Assembly: GCF_900636745.1 (NCBI RefSeq)
Contig: NZ_LR134310.1
Location: 1,666,501 to 1,730,500, forward strand
Length of the DNA stretch: 64,000 nt
Origin: Actinobacillus equuli
Lineage (GTDB): Bacteria; Pseudomonadota; Gammaproteobacteria; Enterobacterales; Pasteurellaceae
Direction: 5' to 3'
Shown: positions 1 through 10,154 of the stretch, one piece after another
Layout of the letters: each line of letters opens with the position of its first letter
How positions within the stretch are numbered: position 1 is the stretch's first letter
Position numbers and translations under genes: made by a program
The notes under the pieces: generated by a model
The model's database searches: none
What the model was told of the DNA's origin: nothing
The model's input: only the letters and a program-made list of their open reading frames with translations

Positions 1-1116
1 ATTTTTTGCTGTATTATCAGCACCGTCCGATTGAAGCGTTACTTTAGCTTTTTCTTCTTTACCGTCACGTAAGTACGTTAGCTCAATTTCTGTACCCGGA
101 CCTGAAGTTGCCACTTTGGCACGTAATTCACTAAAGCTATTGATTTTCTTGCCGTTTAATTCGGTAATCACATCACCTGCTTTTAAGCCGGCTTTAGCAG
201 CGGCAGAATCAGCTAAAACTTCACTGATGAATGCACCTTTTTGAGCCTCAATTTTGAATTCTTTTGCCAAATCAGCATTTAATTCTCCACCTTTAATACC
301 TAACATACCGCGTTTTACTTCACCAAACTCGATAATTTGTTGCACGAGACTGTTTGCCATATTACTTGGGATCGCAAACGCAATACCAGCATTGCCGCCA
401 CTTGGTGAAATAATTGCGGTATTAATACCGATTAACTCACCGTTTAAGTTAATTAATGGACCGCCAGAGTTACCTTGGTTTACCGCAGCATCCGTTTGGA
501 TATAACTTTCGTAACCTTCATCAGAATTACCGGTTGAACGACCTAATGCCGAAATAATACCTGATGTCACAGTTTGCCCTAAGCCAAATGGGTTTCCAAT
601 AGCTACACTGAAATCTCCAACACGTAACTTATCTGAATCGGCAAATTTCAATTCGACTAAATTTTTAGGATTTTCAATTTGTACTAAAGCCACATCCGAT
701 AGTGGATCTGCGCCTAATAATTTAGCTTTAAATTCACGACCGTCTTCTAATTTAATCGTAATTTTGTCCGCATTTTTAATCACGTGGTTATTCGTAATTA
801 CATAACCTTTTTCGGCATTGATGATCGCGCCTGAACCTTGCCCTCGGAAATTACGCGGTGCACTACGTTCACCAAACATATCCGGGCCAAAGAAAAATTC
901 AAATTCTTCGGGAATATCACGGCGATAGCGGGTTCTTTCTTCTGTTTTACCTTCTACAGCAATACTTACCACAGCCGGACGAACCTTTTCAATCATAGAC
1001 GCTAAACTTGGCAATGCTTGACCTTCAACTACGGTTGGCAATGTGGCTTGTGTCGTTACTGGAACTGAGAGTAAACCGAGACCTAATACCAATGAAGCTA
1101 AGATCGATTTTTTCAT
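1..1116 (-). CDS. HtrA/DegQ-family periplasmic serine protease, 3' end cut by window edge
   Basis: A periplasmic trypsin-like protease and chaperone that degrades misfolded envelope proteins. I translated it by hand from the minus strand; 372 codons are visible and the gene continues past base 1. A signal peptide of about 24 residues (MKKSILASLVLGLGLL start) is followed by the protease domain with the full triad: His111 (NNHV), Asp141 (LSDVAL) and Ser217 (GNSGGP). A first PDZ domain is readable near the cut; the second PDZ expected for the family would lie outside the window. An alternative ATG at 1126-1128 would add four residues; the inner one is preferred for its GGA spacing and signal peptide. 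DegP, DegQ and DegS cannot be separated firmly; a cleavable signal peptide and a second PDZ would argue against DegS. Confidence 0.93.
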   Translation of the reverse strand, partial: MKKSILASLVLGLGLLSVPVTTQATLPTVVEGQALPSLASMIEKVRPAVVSIAVEGKTEERTRYRRDIPEEFEFFFGPDMFGERSAPRNFRGQGSGAIINAEKGYVITNNHVIKNADKITIKLEDGREFKAKLLGADPLSDVALVQIENPKNLVELKFADSDKLRVGDFSVAIGNPFGLGQTVTSGIISALGRSTGNSDEGYESYIQTDAAVNQGNSGGPLINLNGELIGINTAIISPSGGNAGIAFAIPSNMANSLVQQIIEFGEVKRGMLGIKGGELNADLAKEFKIEAQKGAFISEVLADSAAAKAGLKAGDVITELNGKKINSFSELRAKVATSGPGTEIELTYLRDGKEEKAKVTLQSDGADNTAKN

Positions 1117-1189
1117 TACTTTATCCATTTATATTTATCCTTTTTGTAGTGTCAAAAAATTCAACGAGCTCCACGGTTGCTCGTGTCCA

Positions 1190-1218
1190 TTCAGACCACC
1201 TAATTTGGTGGCGGTTCC
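1190..1218 (-). promoter_or_regulatory. Sigma-E-like promoter for the htrA/degQ gene
   Basis: Read on the minus strand, GGAACCG is followed after exactly 15 bases by GTCTGAA. The extracytoplasmic sigma-E consensus is GGAACTT, about 15-16 bases, then GTCNAA. The site lies about 60-70 bases upstream of the protease start codon, which suits a known class of sigma-E target. The spacer is itself a near-perfect palindrome (CCACC...GGTGG). Assignment is by motif only. Confidence 0.7.
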
Positions 1219-1395
1219 TTTAAAAAGCAAGTGTATTGCTAAAAAATAATCAATTTTATATGAAAAAGTTTATAAAAAACGGTTATTAAATTGTACATTT
1301 TCTGTCAAAAGTTAAAAATCCTTTGACTTTATGTGGCGGTTAATAGAGTATTGCCAACCATTTTATGTTTTATAGAAATTACTAAAGAAATTCCA

Positions 1396-2199
1396 ATGCG
1401 AGATAATGAATACTTAGTTGAAGTGAAAAACCTCACCTTTAGTCGGGGTGAAAGGGTTATTTATGACAACTTAAATCTGCAAGTGCAGAAAGGTAAAATT
1501 ACCGCGATTATGGGACCGTCAGGAATTGGTAAAACGACTTTACTACGCTTAATCGGCGGACAAATTATTCCTGAAAAAGGTCAAATATTATTTGATGGCG
1601 AAGATGTGTGTAAAGCGTCTAATAAAAGACTTTATGAGATTCGTCAGCGTATGGGTATGTTATTCCAATCAGGTGCATTATTTACTGATTTATCTACCTT
1701 TGATAATGTTGCCTTCCCTATTCGTGAACATACAAGATTACCGGAAGCATTAATTAGAAAATTGGTGCTAATGAAGCTAGAATCGGTAGGATTACGTGGT
1801 GCCGCGCAATTAATGCCGGCGGAACTTTCAGGCGGAATGGCGCGCCGAGCGGCGTTAGCTCGAGCAATAGCGTTAGATCCCGAGTTAATTATGTATGATG
1901 AACCGTTCACCGGACAGGATCCGATTAGTATGGGTGTAATTGTCGAGTTAATCAGAAAACTCAATCAAGCACTAAATTTAACGTCAATTGTAGTTTCACA
2001 TGATGTAACGGAAGTGCTGAGTATTGCTGATTATGCTTATATTGTAGCGGATAAGCGCGTGATTGCCGAAGGTACGCCGGAAGCATTGATGGCAAGTCAA
2101 GATCCGCAAGTGGTTCAGTTCTTAGCAGGTAAAGCAGACGGTCCGGTTCGTTTCCATTATCCGGCTAAAGAATATACGGAGGAGCTATTCAGTGATTAA
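1396..2199 (+). CDS. mlaF: MlaF, ATP-binding subunit of the MlaFEDB phospholipid transporter
   Basis: The 267-residue ATPase of the inner-membrane MlaFEDB complex, which moves phospholipid between the inner membrane and the periplasmic carrier MlaC to keep outer-membrane lipid asymmetry. Visible motifs are Walker A GPSGIGKT (residues 40-47), signature LSGGM (144-148) and Walker B LIMYDEP (164-170). The sequence follows the E. coli MlaF pattern along its whole length. The frame is open further upstream to an ATG at 1333, but homology to MlaF begins at the ATG chosen here. It is the first gene of mlaFEDCB-ibaG and its end overlaps mlaE by eight bases, so the two are translationally coupled. Confidence 0.97.
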   Translation: MRDNEYLVEVKNLTFSRGERVIYDNLNLQVQKGKITAIMGPSGIGKTTLLRLIGGQIIPEKGQILFDGEDVCKASNKRLYEIRQRMGMLFQSGALFTDLSTFDNVAFPIREHTRLPEALIRKLVLMKLESVGLRGAAQLMPAELSGGMARRAALARAIALDPELIMYDEPFTGQDPISMGVIVELIRKLNQALNLTSIVVSHDVTEVLSIADYAYIVADKRVIAEGTPEALMASQDPQVVQFLAGKADGPVRFHYPAKEYTEELFSD

Positions 2200-2968
2200 T
2201 TTTATTAGTGGCATCGGTTCTTCTGTGATTAGTTTTGTACGAGCGTTTGGGCGAGCAACCTTTATGTTGTTTGGCGCATTGATCGGCAAACCACAATTTC
2301 GTAAGCATACACCATTATTAATTAAGCAATTATATGTATTAGGGGTTCAGTCTCTACTCATTATTATGCTGTCAGGCTTATTTATCGGTATGGTATTAGG
2401 CTTGCAAGGTTATGTGGTATTAGTCGATTTTGCAGCCGAAACCAGTTTAGGTACGCTTGTTTCATTATCGTTACTAAGAGAATTAGGGCCTGTAGTAACC
2501 GCACTTCTTTTTGCTGGGCGCGCAGGTTCGGCGTTAACTGCAGAAATCGGTTTAATGAAAGCGACGGAACAGCTATCAAGTCTTGAGATGATGGCGGTTG
2601 ACCCGTTAAGACGTATCATTGCACCACGTTTTTGGGCCGGTGTGATTTCAATGCCAATTTTAGCGGCAATTTTTACCGCTATTGGGATTTGGGGCGGTTC
2701 GTTAGTCGGAGTCGATTGGAAAGGTGTTGATGGCGGTAGCTTTTGGTCGGTAATGCAAAACTCAGTAGATTGGAGCGACTTAATTAATGGTTCTATCAAA
2801 AGCATTATTTTTGCTTTTGCTGTAGTATGGATCGCATTATTTAACGGTTATGATTCTGTTGCGACTTCAGAAGGTATTAGCCAAGCAACAACAAGAACCG
2901 TGGTACATGCCTCATTAGTTGTGCTAGGACTTGATTTTATTTTGACTGCTATTATGTTCGGCGGTTAA
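2192..2968 (+). CDS. mlaE: MlaE, permease subunit of the phospholipid transporter
   Basis: The 258-residue integral membrane permease of MlaFEDB. It has several hydrophobic segments and the conserved stretch around [24 protein letters not shown] that marks this family (cut here into shorter motifs: [15 protein letters not shown]). The start codon is GTG, fixed by a strong GGAGG at about 2179-2183 inside the end of mlaF and by the expected N-terminus. The overlap with mlaF suggests equal production of the two subunits. Confidence 0.97.
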   Translation: MINFISGIGSSVISFVRAFGRATFMLFGALIGKPQFRKHTPLLIKQLYVLGVQSLLIIMLSGLFIGMVLGLQGYVVLVDFAAETSLGTLVSLSLLRELGPVVTALLFAGRAGSALTAEIGLMKATEQLSSLEMMAVDPLRRIIAPRFWAGVISMPILAAIFTAIGIWGGSLVGVDWKGVDGGSFWSVMQNSVDWSDLINGSIKSIIFAFAVVWIALFNGYDSVATSEGISQATTRTVVHASLVVLGLDFILTAIMFGG

Positions 2969-2986
2969 TTCACAAAGGAAAAGACA

Positions 2987-3511
2987 ATGCGTCAATCAAT
3001 TAAATATGAATTTTGGGTAGGCTTATTTGTATTACTTGGCTTAGCGGCTTTAGTATTTTTAGGCTTGCGTGTTGCGAATGTACAAGGCTTTACTTCAGAA
3101 AAGACTTACACTCTTTACGCAACTTTTGATAACATCGGGGGACTAAAAGTCCGTGCGCCAATTAAGGTGGGAGGGGTCGTTGTAGGCCGTGTGGCAGAAA
3201 TTAATTTAGACGCGCAAACCTATACACCTAAAGTGACTTTAGCAGTTAATGAAGATTTTAATAAAATTCCTGATACCAGTTCACTTTCAATTAAAACTTC
3301 CGGTCTTTTAGGGGAACAATATATCGCTTTAAATATCGGTTTCATGTTAGAAGGTGAAACGGAATATATGAAAGAAGGCAGCAGCTTTGTTGATACGAAT
3401 TCGGCAATGGTGTTGGAAGATTTAATCGGTCAGTTCTTATACGGGGATAAAAAATCGGATAAAGCTGACGGAGAAAAAGCGGAAGGCGAAACAGAGCCTA
3501 AAGCACAATAA
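2987..3511 (+). CDS. mlaD: MlaD, MCE-domain substrate-binding subunit
   Basis: A 174-residue protein anchored in the inner membrane by one N-terminal helix (about residues 7-27) with a periplasmic MCE domain (about 38-118), which forms the hexameric lipid channel of the Mla complex. The acidic, lysine-rich tail after about residue 150 is low-complexity. It starts 18 bases after mlaE with an AAAGGAAAAG ribosome binding site. Confidence 0.96.
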   Translation: MRQSIKYEFWVGLFVLLGLAALVFLGLRVANVQGFTSEKTYTLYATFDNIGGLKVRAPIKVGGVVVGRVAEINLDAQTYTPKVTLAVNEDFNKIPDTSSLSIKTSGLLGEQYIALNIGFMLEGETEYMKEGSSFVDTNSAMVLEDLIGQFLYGDKKSDKADGEKAEGETEPKAQ

Positions 3512-3582
3512 TTACACAGTGATTTTTACTGCGTGATATTTTATTTCGGGTGGGGGAACCACCTTACATTTGGAGATTTTAA

Positions 3583-4221
3583 ATGTTAAAAAACATCAAA
3601 AAAGTAATCGTAACCGGTTTTGTAGCAGTCGCAACATTATTCTCAGCACAAGCATTTGCTGAAACAAGCCCATACGTTTTAATGCAACAAACAGCAGATA
3701 AACTCTTTAACGATATTAAAGCGAATCAAAGTAAAATTAAGGCAAATCCGGAATATTTACGTACAATTGTACGTAATGATTTAATGCCTCGCGTGCATGT
3801 GAAATATGCAGGTCAATTAGTATTAGGTAAATCACTTTCTTCTGCATCAGAAGCACAACGTGAGCAATTCTTTACTGCTTTTGGTCAGTTTATTGAACAA
3901 TCATATGCGCAAGTGTTAACGCAATACCAAGACCAACAAGTACAAATTGAGAACGAGAAACCGGTAGGTGACAAATCTATCGTAAGCATTCGTGTAAATG
4001 TGTTATCATCAGGCAACGCAGCGCCGATTAAATTAGATTTCAAATGGCGTAAAAACAGTAAGACCGGTGAATGGCAAGCATATGATATGGCAGCGGAAGG
4101 TGTGAGTATGGTTGCGACCAAACAAAATGAGTGGAGCGGCGTCTTACGTCAAAAAGGGATTGATGCTTTAACGGCACAAGTTGCGCAATCCGCTAAACAA
4201 CCGATTACATTAAGTAAATAA
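3583..4221 (+). CDS. mlaC: MlaC, periplasmic phospholipid-binding carrier
   Basis: A 212-residue soluble carrier that shuttles phospholipid between MlaFEDB and the outer-membrane MlaA complex. A cleavable signal peptide ends at about residue 26 (SAQAFA before ETSPY). The rest matches the Tol-tol-Ttg2/MlaC family in length and pattern. A TGGAG ribosome binding site precedes the ATG. The 71-base gap after mlaD holds a small stem (GGTGG and CCACC around 3550-3566) that may tune expression of this abundant component. Confidence 0.95.
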   Translation: MLKNIKKVIVTGFVAVATLFSAQAFAETSPYVLMQQTADKLFNDIKANQSKIKANPEYLRTIVRNDLMPRVHVKYAGQLVLGKSLSSASEAQREQFFTAFGQFIEQSYAQVLTQYQDQQVQIENEKPVGDKSIVSIRVNVLSSGNAAPIKLDFKWRKNSKTGEWQAYDMAAEGVSMVATKQNEWSGVLRQKGIDALTAQVAQSAKQPITLSK

Positions 4222-4231
4222 TTTTAGTTTT

Positions 4232-4591
4232 ATGAAGCCACAAAAAACATTACAATGGGGCGTTCAGCAGAATAATGAAAGCCTATTTGTAAAATTGTCA
4301 GGCGAATTAACTCGAGACACGTTGCTTCCGCTTTGGAAGCAACGTGCTTCTTTTTTATCGCCGAAAGGTAACCAACATATTTATTGGGATTTAAAAGATC
4401 TTGAGCGTGTTGATTCCGCCGGTTTTACATTGCTTGCTGAATTGCTCAATCATTATCAAAAACAAACGCCGAACTGGTTAATTAATATTCCTGAAACAGT
4501 GAAAACACTAGCCGAATTATTTGATTTATCAGAATGGCTTAATAGATTTATAGTTTGCGAAAAAGGCAAATTATGTTGTGAAAAAGCTTAA
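4232..4591 (+). CDS. mlaB: MlaB, STAS-domain subunit of the Mla complex
   Basis: A 119-residue cytoplasmic STAS-domain protein that binds MlaF and is needed for assembly and activity of the transporter. The diagnostic segment LERVDSAGFTLLAELL lies at about residues 52-68, with the DSAG loop typical of STAS proteins. It is ten bases downstream of mlaC, in the same order as in E. coli. Confidence 0.92.
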   Translation: MKPQKTLQWGVQQNNESLFVKLSGELTRDTLLPLWKQRASFLSPKGNQHIYWDLKDLERVDSAGFTLLAELLNHYQKQTPNWLINIPETVKTLAELFDLSEWLNRFIVCEKGKLCCEKA

Positions 4592-4605
4592 GGAACTATA
4601 AGCAC

Positions 4606-4866
4606 ATGGAACCAAAACAACTCGAAGAAATTTTAAGAAATGCGTTACCGACAGCTGCGGAGATTCATGCGCAAGGTGAAAATTCGCATTATGGCGTGAT
4701 CGTTGTCAGTGACGAATTAGCACAATTATCAAAAGTAAAACAACAACAGGCGGTATATGCACCATTAGGTGAATATTTTGCAACAAATGCTATCCACGCA
4801 TTGACGATTAAAGTTTTCTCGACAGAACAGTGGAAAAAAGATCGCTTACTTAATATGGTAGGCTAG
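4606..4866 (+). CDS. ibaG: BolA-family protein IbaG
   Basis: An 86-residue BolA/IbaG-type protein. BolA proteins partner with monothiol glutaredoxins in iron-sulfur handling, and IbaG is linked to acid stress. The sequence has the expected HYGVIVVSDE strand and a C-terminal HALTIKVFSTEQW segment. It sits between mlaB and murA exactly as in E. coli, which supports IbaG rather than BolA itself. Confidence 0.92.
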   Translation: MEPKQLEEILRNALPTAAEIHAQGENSHYGVIVVSDELAQLSKVKQQQAVYAPLGEYFATNAIHALTIKVFSTEQWKKDRLLNMVG

Positions 4867-4897
4867 CCTATTCGATGAATAATAGATAATGATAGCT

Positions 4898-4939
4898 AAG
4901 CGGTCGCTTTTGTAAAAAATTTTGCAAAAATGACCGCTT
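4898..4939 (+). terminator. Hairpin made of inverted uptake-signal cores after ibaG
   Basis: AAGCGGTC at 4898-4905 and GACCGCTT at 4932-4939 form a stem around an AT-rich loop containing TTTTGCAAAA. It separates the mla-ibaG operon from murA and probably ends much of the upstream transcription. Confidence 0.6.
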
Positions 4940-4941
4940 GA

Positions 4942-6267
<1,326 letters not shown>

Positions 6268-6283
6268 TTTAATATAAATATTA

Positions 6284-6327
6284 AAAGGGCTGTTTAAAGT
6301 ATTCATACTCTAAAACAGCCCTTTTTT
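6284..6327. terminator. Bidirectional terminator between murA and the repeat-protein gene
   Basis: A 12-bp stem AAAGGGCTGTTT / AAACAGCCCTTT, followed on the plus strand by a run of six T. T-rich sequence follows on the minus strand too, so it can serve both convergent genes. Confidence 0.85.
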
Positions 6328-6338
6328 GTTAATGTCGT

Positions 6339-6713
6339 TTATTGACTAGCTTTTTTCATCATTTTCTTTTTATGTTTTTTTGACATCATTTTGTCGTCTT
6401 TCATCATATGTTTGTCCGACATCATTTTATCGTCTTTCATCATGTGTTTATCAGACATCATTTTGTCGTCTTTCATCATGTGTTTGTCTGACATCATTTT
6501 GTCGTCTTTCATCATGTGTTTATCAGACATCATTTTGTCGTCTTTCATCATGTGTTTGTCCGACATCATTTTATCGTCTTTCATCATGTGTTTGTCCGAC
6601 ATCATTTTGTCATCTTTCATCATCTGATGAGAATCTTTCATGTCATTTGCATGTGCGTTAACCATAAGCGCTAAACCCATCATAACAGCTGAAAGTGATA
6701 CGAATTTTTTCAT
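6339..6713 (-). CDS. Secreted MxKDx-type tandem-repeat protein
   Basis: A 124-residue protein of unknown function. A signal peptide (MKKFVSLSAVMMGLALMVNAHA) is followed by seven consecutive copies of a 12-residue unit MMKDDKMMSDKH, the last slightly changed, then a lysine-rich tail KKKMMKKASQ. It resembles the family of small exported proteins with pentapeptide MxKDx repeats. There is no cysteine. The Met, His and Asp content could bind metal, but this is only a guess. A GGAG ribosome binding site precedes the ATG. The repeat is encoded by near-identical 36-bp units, so copy number may vary between strains. Confidence 0.85.
   Translation of the reverse strand: MKKFVSLSAVMMGLALMVNAHANDMKDSHQMMKDDKMMSDKHMMKDDKMMSDKHMMKDDKMMSDKHMMKDDKMMSDKHMMKDDKMMSDKHMMKDDKMMSDKHMMKDDKMMSKKHKKKMMKKASQ
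6372..6623. repeat. Seven tandem 36-bp coding repeats
   Basis: 252 bases made of seven 36-bp units inside the repeat-protein gene. Units differ at a few third-codon positions. Because the unit is a multiple of three and lacks stop codons in several frames, it also creates spurious open frames on the other strand. Confidence 0.95.
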
Positions 6714-6820
6714 TAAAGTCTCCTTTTATAAATAATAAGTTGCATAATAAATAATAGTAAGTTGCGCCAAATTGGACGTGGTGGGATGGGGCTTCTTACA
6801 AATTATTTTTTATAAAAAGC

Positions 6821-6847
6821 AAAAGACCGCAATAAAAGCGGTCTTTT
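6821..6847 (-). terminator. Terminator of the rhodanese gene
   Basis: AAAAGACCGC and GCGGTCTTTT form a 10-bp stem 19 bases beyond the stop codon on the minus strand, followed there by T-rich sequence. Confidence 0.75.
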
Positions 6848-6865
6848 GTGCAGTTTTTTTTGCAA

Positions 6866-7240
6866 TTATTTTATGCCTTTACGCAATAAATCTTGGTAGC
6901 CACCGTGGTTTGTCACTTGGCGATAACCCAGTTTTTGTAATTCGGTTAATGCTACGTCGGCACGACGCCCTGAACGGCAATATAAGTGAATCGGTGCATC
7001 TTTATCTTCTATCAGTTGATGGATTTTTGCACTAATTTGTTCAACCGGAATATTGATTGCACCTTCAATATGTCCTGTGGCAAATTCTTCTGCGGTACGT
7101 ACGTCAATCCAAATGCCTTGCGCTTTTTTTGCAGTGACTGATTGGATGTTTGCAACTTGTTGATTGCTTTCATTTGCAGATACTGTAATAGGAAGGCTCA
7201 ATAAAAGTGCAGCAATAAGCGGGAAAGTTCTTTTTAGCAT
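6866..7240 (-). CDS. Periplasmic single-domain rhodanese (PspE-like sulfurtransferase)
   Basis: A 124-residue rhodanese domain with a cleavable signal peptide (first 22 residues, ending TVSA). The active-site loop is CRSGRR with the nucleophilic cysteine at residue 88. Such proteins transfer sulfane sulfur, for example from thiosulfate to cyanide in vitro; the physiological acceptor is unclear. The size and export signal match PspE, but there are no other psp genes nearby, so the symbol is left blank. A GGAGATACCACT stretch supplies the ribosome binding site. Confidence 0.85.
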   Translation of the reverse strand: MLKRTFPLIAALLLSLPITVSANESNQQVANIQSVTAKKAQGIWIDVRTAEEFATGHIEGAINIPVEQISAKIHQLIEDKDAPIHLYCRSGRRADVALTELQKLGYRQVTNHGGYQDLLRKGIK

Positions 7241-7403
7241 AGTGGTATCTCCTAGTTTTGATTATAGCCTTTAGTGTATATTTGTCTAAATATCTTACAA
7301 TAAGCGGTCGAATTTTATGAAAAATTTGCAAATGTAGGAATCCCTATATTTCGCCCCTGTTTTCAAGTAAAATAGATAAGATTTTTTTTATGAGGAATAC
7401 ATA

Positions 7404-9074
7404 ATGTCAACTCAATTTGTATATACGATGCATCGCGTCGGCAAAGTCGTGCCACCGAAGCGTCATATTCTTAAAGATATTTCTTTAAGCTTTTTCCCGG
7501 GCGCAAAAATCGGGGTACTTGGTTTAAATGGTGCGGGTAAATCAACCTTATTACGTATCATGGCGGGCGTGGATAAAGAGTTTGAAGGTGAAGCTCGTCC
7601 ACAACCGGGTATTAAAATCGGTTATTTACCGCAAGAGCCAAAATTAGATCCGCAACAAACCGTGCGCGAAGCAATTGAAGAAGCGGTTTCGGAAGTTAAA
7701 AATGCGTTAACGCGTTTAGATGAAGTTTATGCGTTATATGCGGATCCGGATGCGGATTTCGATAAATTAGCGGCAGAGCAAGCGAATTTAGAAGCGATTA
7801 TTCAAGCGCATGACGGTCACAATCTTGATAACCAATTAGAACGTGCGGCGGATGCGTTACGTTTACCGGAATGGGATGCGAAAATCGAACATTTATCGGG
7901 TGGTGAGCGCCGTCGTGTGGCGCTTTGCCGTTTATTACTCGAAAAACCGGATATGTTATTGTTAGACGAACCGACCAACCACTTAGATGCGGAATCGGTA
8001 GCGTGGTTAGAGCGTTTCTTACATGACTATGAAGGTACAGTAGTAGCGATCACCCACGACCGTTACTTCTTAGATAACGTAGCAGGCTGGATCTTAGAGC
8101 TTGACCGTGGTGAGGGTATTCCTTGGGAAGGCAACTACTCTTCTTGGTTAGAGCAAAAAGAGAAACGTTTAGAACAAGAAGCGGCAGCTGAATCTGCACG
8201 TCAAAAATCGATTGCGAAAGAGTTGGAATGGGTACGTCAAAACCCGAAAGGTCGCCAAGCGAAAAGTAAAGCACGTATGGCACGTTTTGATGAGCTTAAT
8301 TCGGGCGAATATCAAAAACGTAACGAAACCAACGAACTCTTTATTCCGCCTGGTCCACGTTTAGGTGATAAAGTTATCGAAGTGAGTAACTTAACCAAAT
8401 CTTACGGCGACCGCACTTTAATTGATGATTTGTCATTCTCAATTCCAAAAGGTGCGATTGTAGGGATTATCGGTGCCAACGGTGCGGGTAAATCGACCTT
8501 ATTCCGTATGCTTTCAGGTCAAGAACAGCCTGATTCAGGCTCAATCGTAATGGGTGAAACTGTTACATTAGCTTCGGTAGATCAGTTCCGTGATTCGATG
8601 GATGATAAGAAAACCGTATGGGAAGAAGTGTCGAACGGTCAAGATATTCTGACAATTGGTAACTTTGAAATTCCAAGCCGTGCTTACGTTGGTCGTTTTA
8701 ACTTTAAAGGTGTGGATCAGCAAAAACGTGTGGGTGAGTTATCCGGTGGCGAACGCGGTCGTTTACACTTGGCGAAACTTCTGCAACGTGGTGGTAACGT
8801 ATTGTTATTAGACGAACCGACCAATGACTTGGACGTTGAAACTTTACGTGCGTTAGAAAATGCGATCTTAGAATTCCCAGGCTGTGCAATGGTTATCTCG
8901 CACGACCGTTGGTTCTTAGACCGTATCGCAACCCATATTTTAGATTACGGCGATGAAGGTAAAGTGACCTTCTACGAAGGTAACTTCTCTGATTACGAAG
9001 AGTGGAAGAAGAAAACTTTAGGTGATGCGGCAACGCAACCTCACCGTATCAAATATAAACGTATTGCGAAGTAA
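7404..9074 (+). CDS. ettA: EttA, energy-dependent translational throttle (ABC-F ATPase)
   Basis: A 556-residue soluble ABC-F protein that binds the ribosomal E site and gates the first peptide bond according to ATP/ADP ratio. Two ATPase domains are visible: Walker A GLNGAGKST and GANGAGKST, signatures LSGGERRR and LSGGERGR, Walker B LLLDEPTNHLD and LLLDEPTNDLD. The inter-domain linker is highly charged. Length and the C-terminus HRIKYKRIAK match EttA rather than Uup or YheS. A GAGGAATAC ribosome binding site precedes the ATG. Confidence 0.96.
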   Translation: MSTQFVYTMHRVGKVVPPKRHILKDISLSFFPGAKIGVLGLNGAGKSTLLRIMAGVDKEFEGEARPQPGIKIGYLPQEPKLDPQQTVREAIEEAVSEVKNALTRLDEVYALYADPDADFDKLAAEQANLEAIIQAHDGHNLDNQLERAADALRLPEWDAKIEHLSGGERRRVALCRLLLEKPDMLLLDEPTNHLDAESVAWLERFLHDYEGTVVAITHDRYFLDNVAGWILELDRGEGIPWEGNYSSWLEQKEKRLEQEAAAESARQKSIAKELEWVRQNPKGRQAKSKARMARFDELNSGEYQKRNETNELFIPPGPRLGDKVIEVSNLTKSYGDRTLIDDLSFSIPKGAIVGIIGANGAGKSTLFRMLSGQEQPDSGSIVMGETVTLASVDQFRDSMDDKKTVWEEVSNGQDILTIGNFEIPSRAYVGRFNFKGVDQQKRVGELSGGERGRLHLAKLLQRGGNVLLLDEPTNDLDVETLRALENAILEFPGCAMVISHDRWFLDRIATHILDYGDEGKVTFYEGNFSDYEEWKKKTLGDAATQPHRIKYKRIAK

Positions 9075-9083
9075 TACTTGAAT

Positions 9084-9137
9084 AAGCGGTCGGATTTTGG
9101 TGAAAATTTGCAAATTTTCCTTGAAATTCGACCGCTT
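9084..9137 (+). terminator. Uptake-signal hairpin after ettA
   Basis: AAGCGGTCG (from 9084) pairs with CGACCGCTT (to 9137) around an inner AAAATTTGCAAATTTT palindrome. It lies between ettA and dnaQ and probably terminates ettA. Confidence 0.6.
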
Positions 9138-9160
9138 GCATCTTTTGATTAGGCAATAAA

Positions 9161-9934
9161 ATGAGTGAACAACCGATAGTAAGACAGGTGGTGCTGGATA
9201 CCGAAACAACCGGTATGAGTTTTAGCGGGCCGCCACAAATTGGGCATAATATTATTGAAATCGGTGCGGTCGAAGTGATTAACCGTCGCTTAACCGGACG
9301 TACTTTTCACGTCTATGTTAAACCGCCGCGAGAAGTGGAAGAAGAAGCGATTAAAGTTCACGGTATTACCAATGAATTTTTGCAAGATAAGCCTGTATTT
9401 GCCGAAGTTGCGGACGAATTTATTGAATTTATTAAAGGTGCAGAGCTAATCATTCATAATGCGCCCTTCGACGTGGCATTTATGGATCAAGAGTTTTCTT
9501 ATTTGGAAAACCCACCGCCGAAGACGGCTGAAATGTGCAGTGTGACCGATAGTCTTGCGGTGGCTCGAAAAATGTATCCGGGCAAGCGCAATAACTTAGA
9601 TGCATTGTGCGATCGTTTAGGCATTGATAACAGTAAACGTGTGCTTCACGGGGCGTTACTGGATGCGGAGATTCTAGCAGATGTTTTCCTAATGATGACC
9701 GGTGGACAGCTGGCATTATTAGGTGAAGAAGATGCAGCCGTTAATCACGAAAGTGTTGCGGATCTCGGTTTAGGTACAATAACGAAATTTGAAACAAGTG
9801 GTTTAATTGTGTTACAACTGAGTGAAGAAGAGCAGACAGCACACGAAGAATATCTCAAACTGATTGATAAGAAATCCAAAGGGAATTGTATTTGGATGCG
9901 CCCAAATGAAACGGAATCGGAGCAAATTCACTAA
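9161..9934 (+). CDS. dnaQ: DnaQ, epsilon proofreading subunit of DNA polymerase III
   Basis: A 257-residue 3'-5' exonuclease of the replicative polymerase core. The DEDDh residues are all present: Asp13 and Glu15 (LDTET), Asp104 (NAPFD), His163 and Asp168 (LHGALLDAE). QLALLG at residues 183-188 lies where E. coli epsilon carries its beta-clamp binding motif. The C-terminal tail should bind the polymerase alpha subunit. rnhA, the usual divergent partner in E. coli, is not here. Confidence 0.96.
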   Translation: MSEQPIVRQVVLDTETTGMSFSGPPQIGHNIIEIGAVEVINRRLTGRTFHVYVKPPREVEEEAIKVHGITNEFLQDKPVFAEVADEFIEFIKGAELIIHNAPFDVAFMDQEFSYLENPPPKTAEMCSVTDSLAVARKMYPGKRNNLDALCDRLGIDNSKRVLHGALLDAEILADVFLMMTGGQLALLGEEDAAVNHESVADLGLGTITKFETSGLIVLQLSEEEQTAHEEYLKLIDKKSKGNCIWMRPNETESEQIH

Positions 9935-9991
9935 TTGCTTGATTTATTTGATTTTAAAATAAGCAAATAAATTCGTTTCATAAAAAATAAT

Positions 9992-10020
9992 TTGACGCTT
10001 TAGTGCAAAATCCGTATTAT
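9992..10020 (+). promoter_or_regulatory. Promoter of the tRNA-Asp pair
   Basis: TTGACG and TATTAT separated by 17 bases, with the -10 ending 16 bases before the first tRNA base. A close sigma-70 match suited to a strong stable-RNA promoter. Confidence 0.8.
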
Positions 10021-10036
10021 GCGCCTTACCAGTTGC

Positions 10037-10113
10037 GGAGTGGTAGTTCAGCTGGTTAGAATACCTGCCTGTCACGCAGGGGGTCGCGGGTTCGAGTCCC
10101 GTCCATTCCGCCA
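10037..10113 (+). tRNA. tRNA-Asp (GTC), copy 1
   Basis: A 77-base tRNA with encoded CCA and anticodon loop CTGTCAC (GTC). The T arm GGTTCGAGTCC is canonical. Its acceptor stem reads GGAGTGG / CCATTCC, a paired change from the second copy. Confidence 0.97.
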
Positions 10114-10154
10114 ATTAATTTTTAATTATTGAATTTAATTCGATAATACCGTGT

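Noticed and set aside
6380-6661. Repetitive plus-strand frames opposite the MxKDx gene, and the idea of a CRISPR array
   Set aside because: They arise from the 36-bp repeat being open in other frames. The repeats are directly adjacent with no spacers, so it is not CRISPR.
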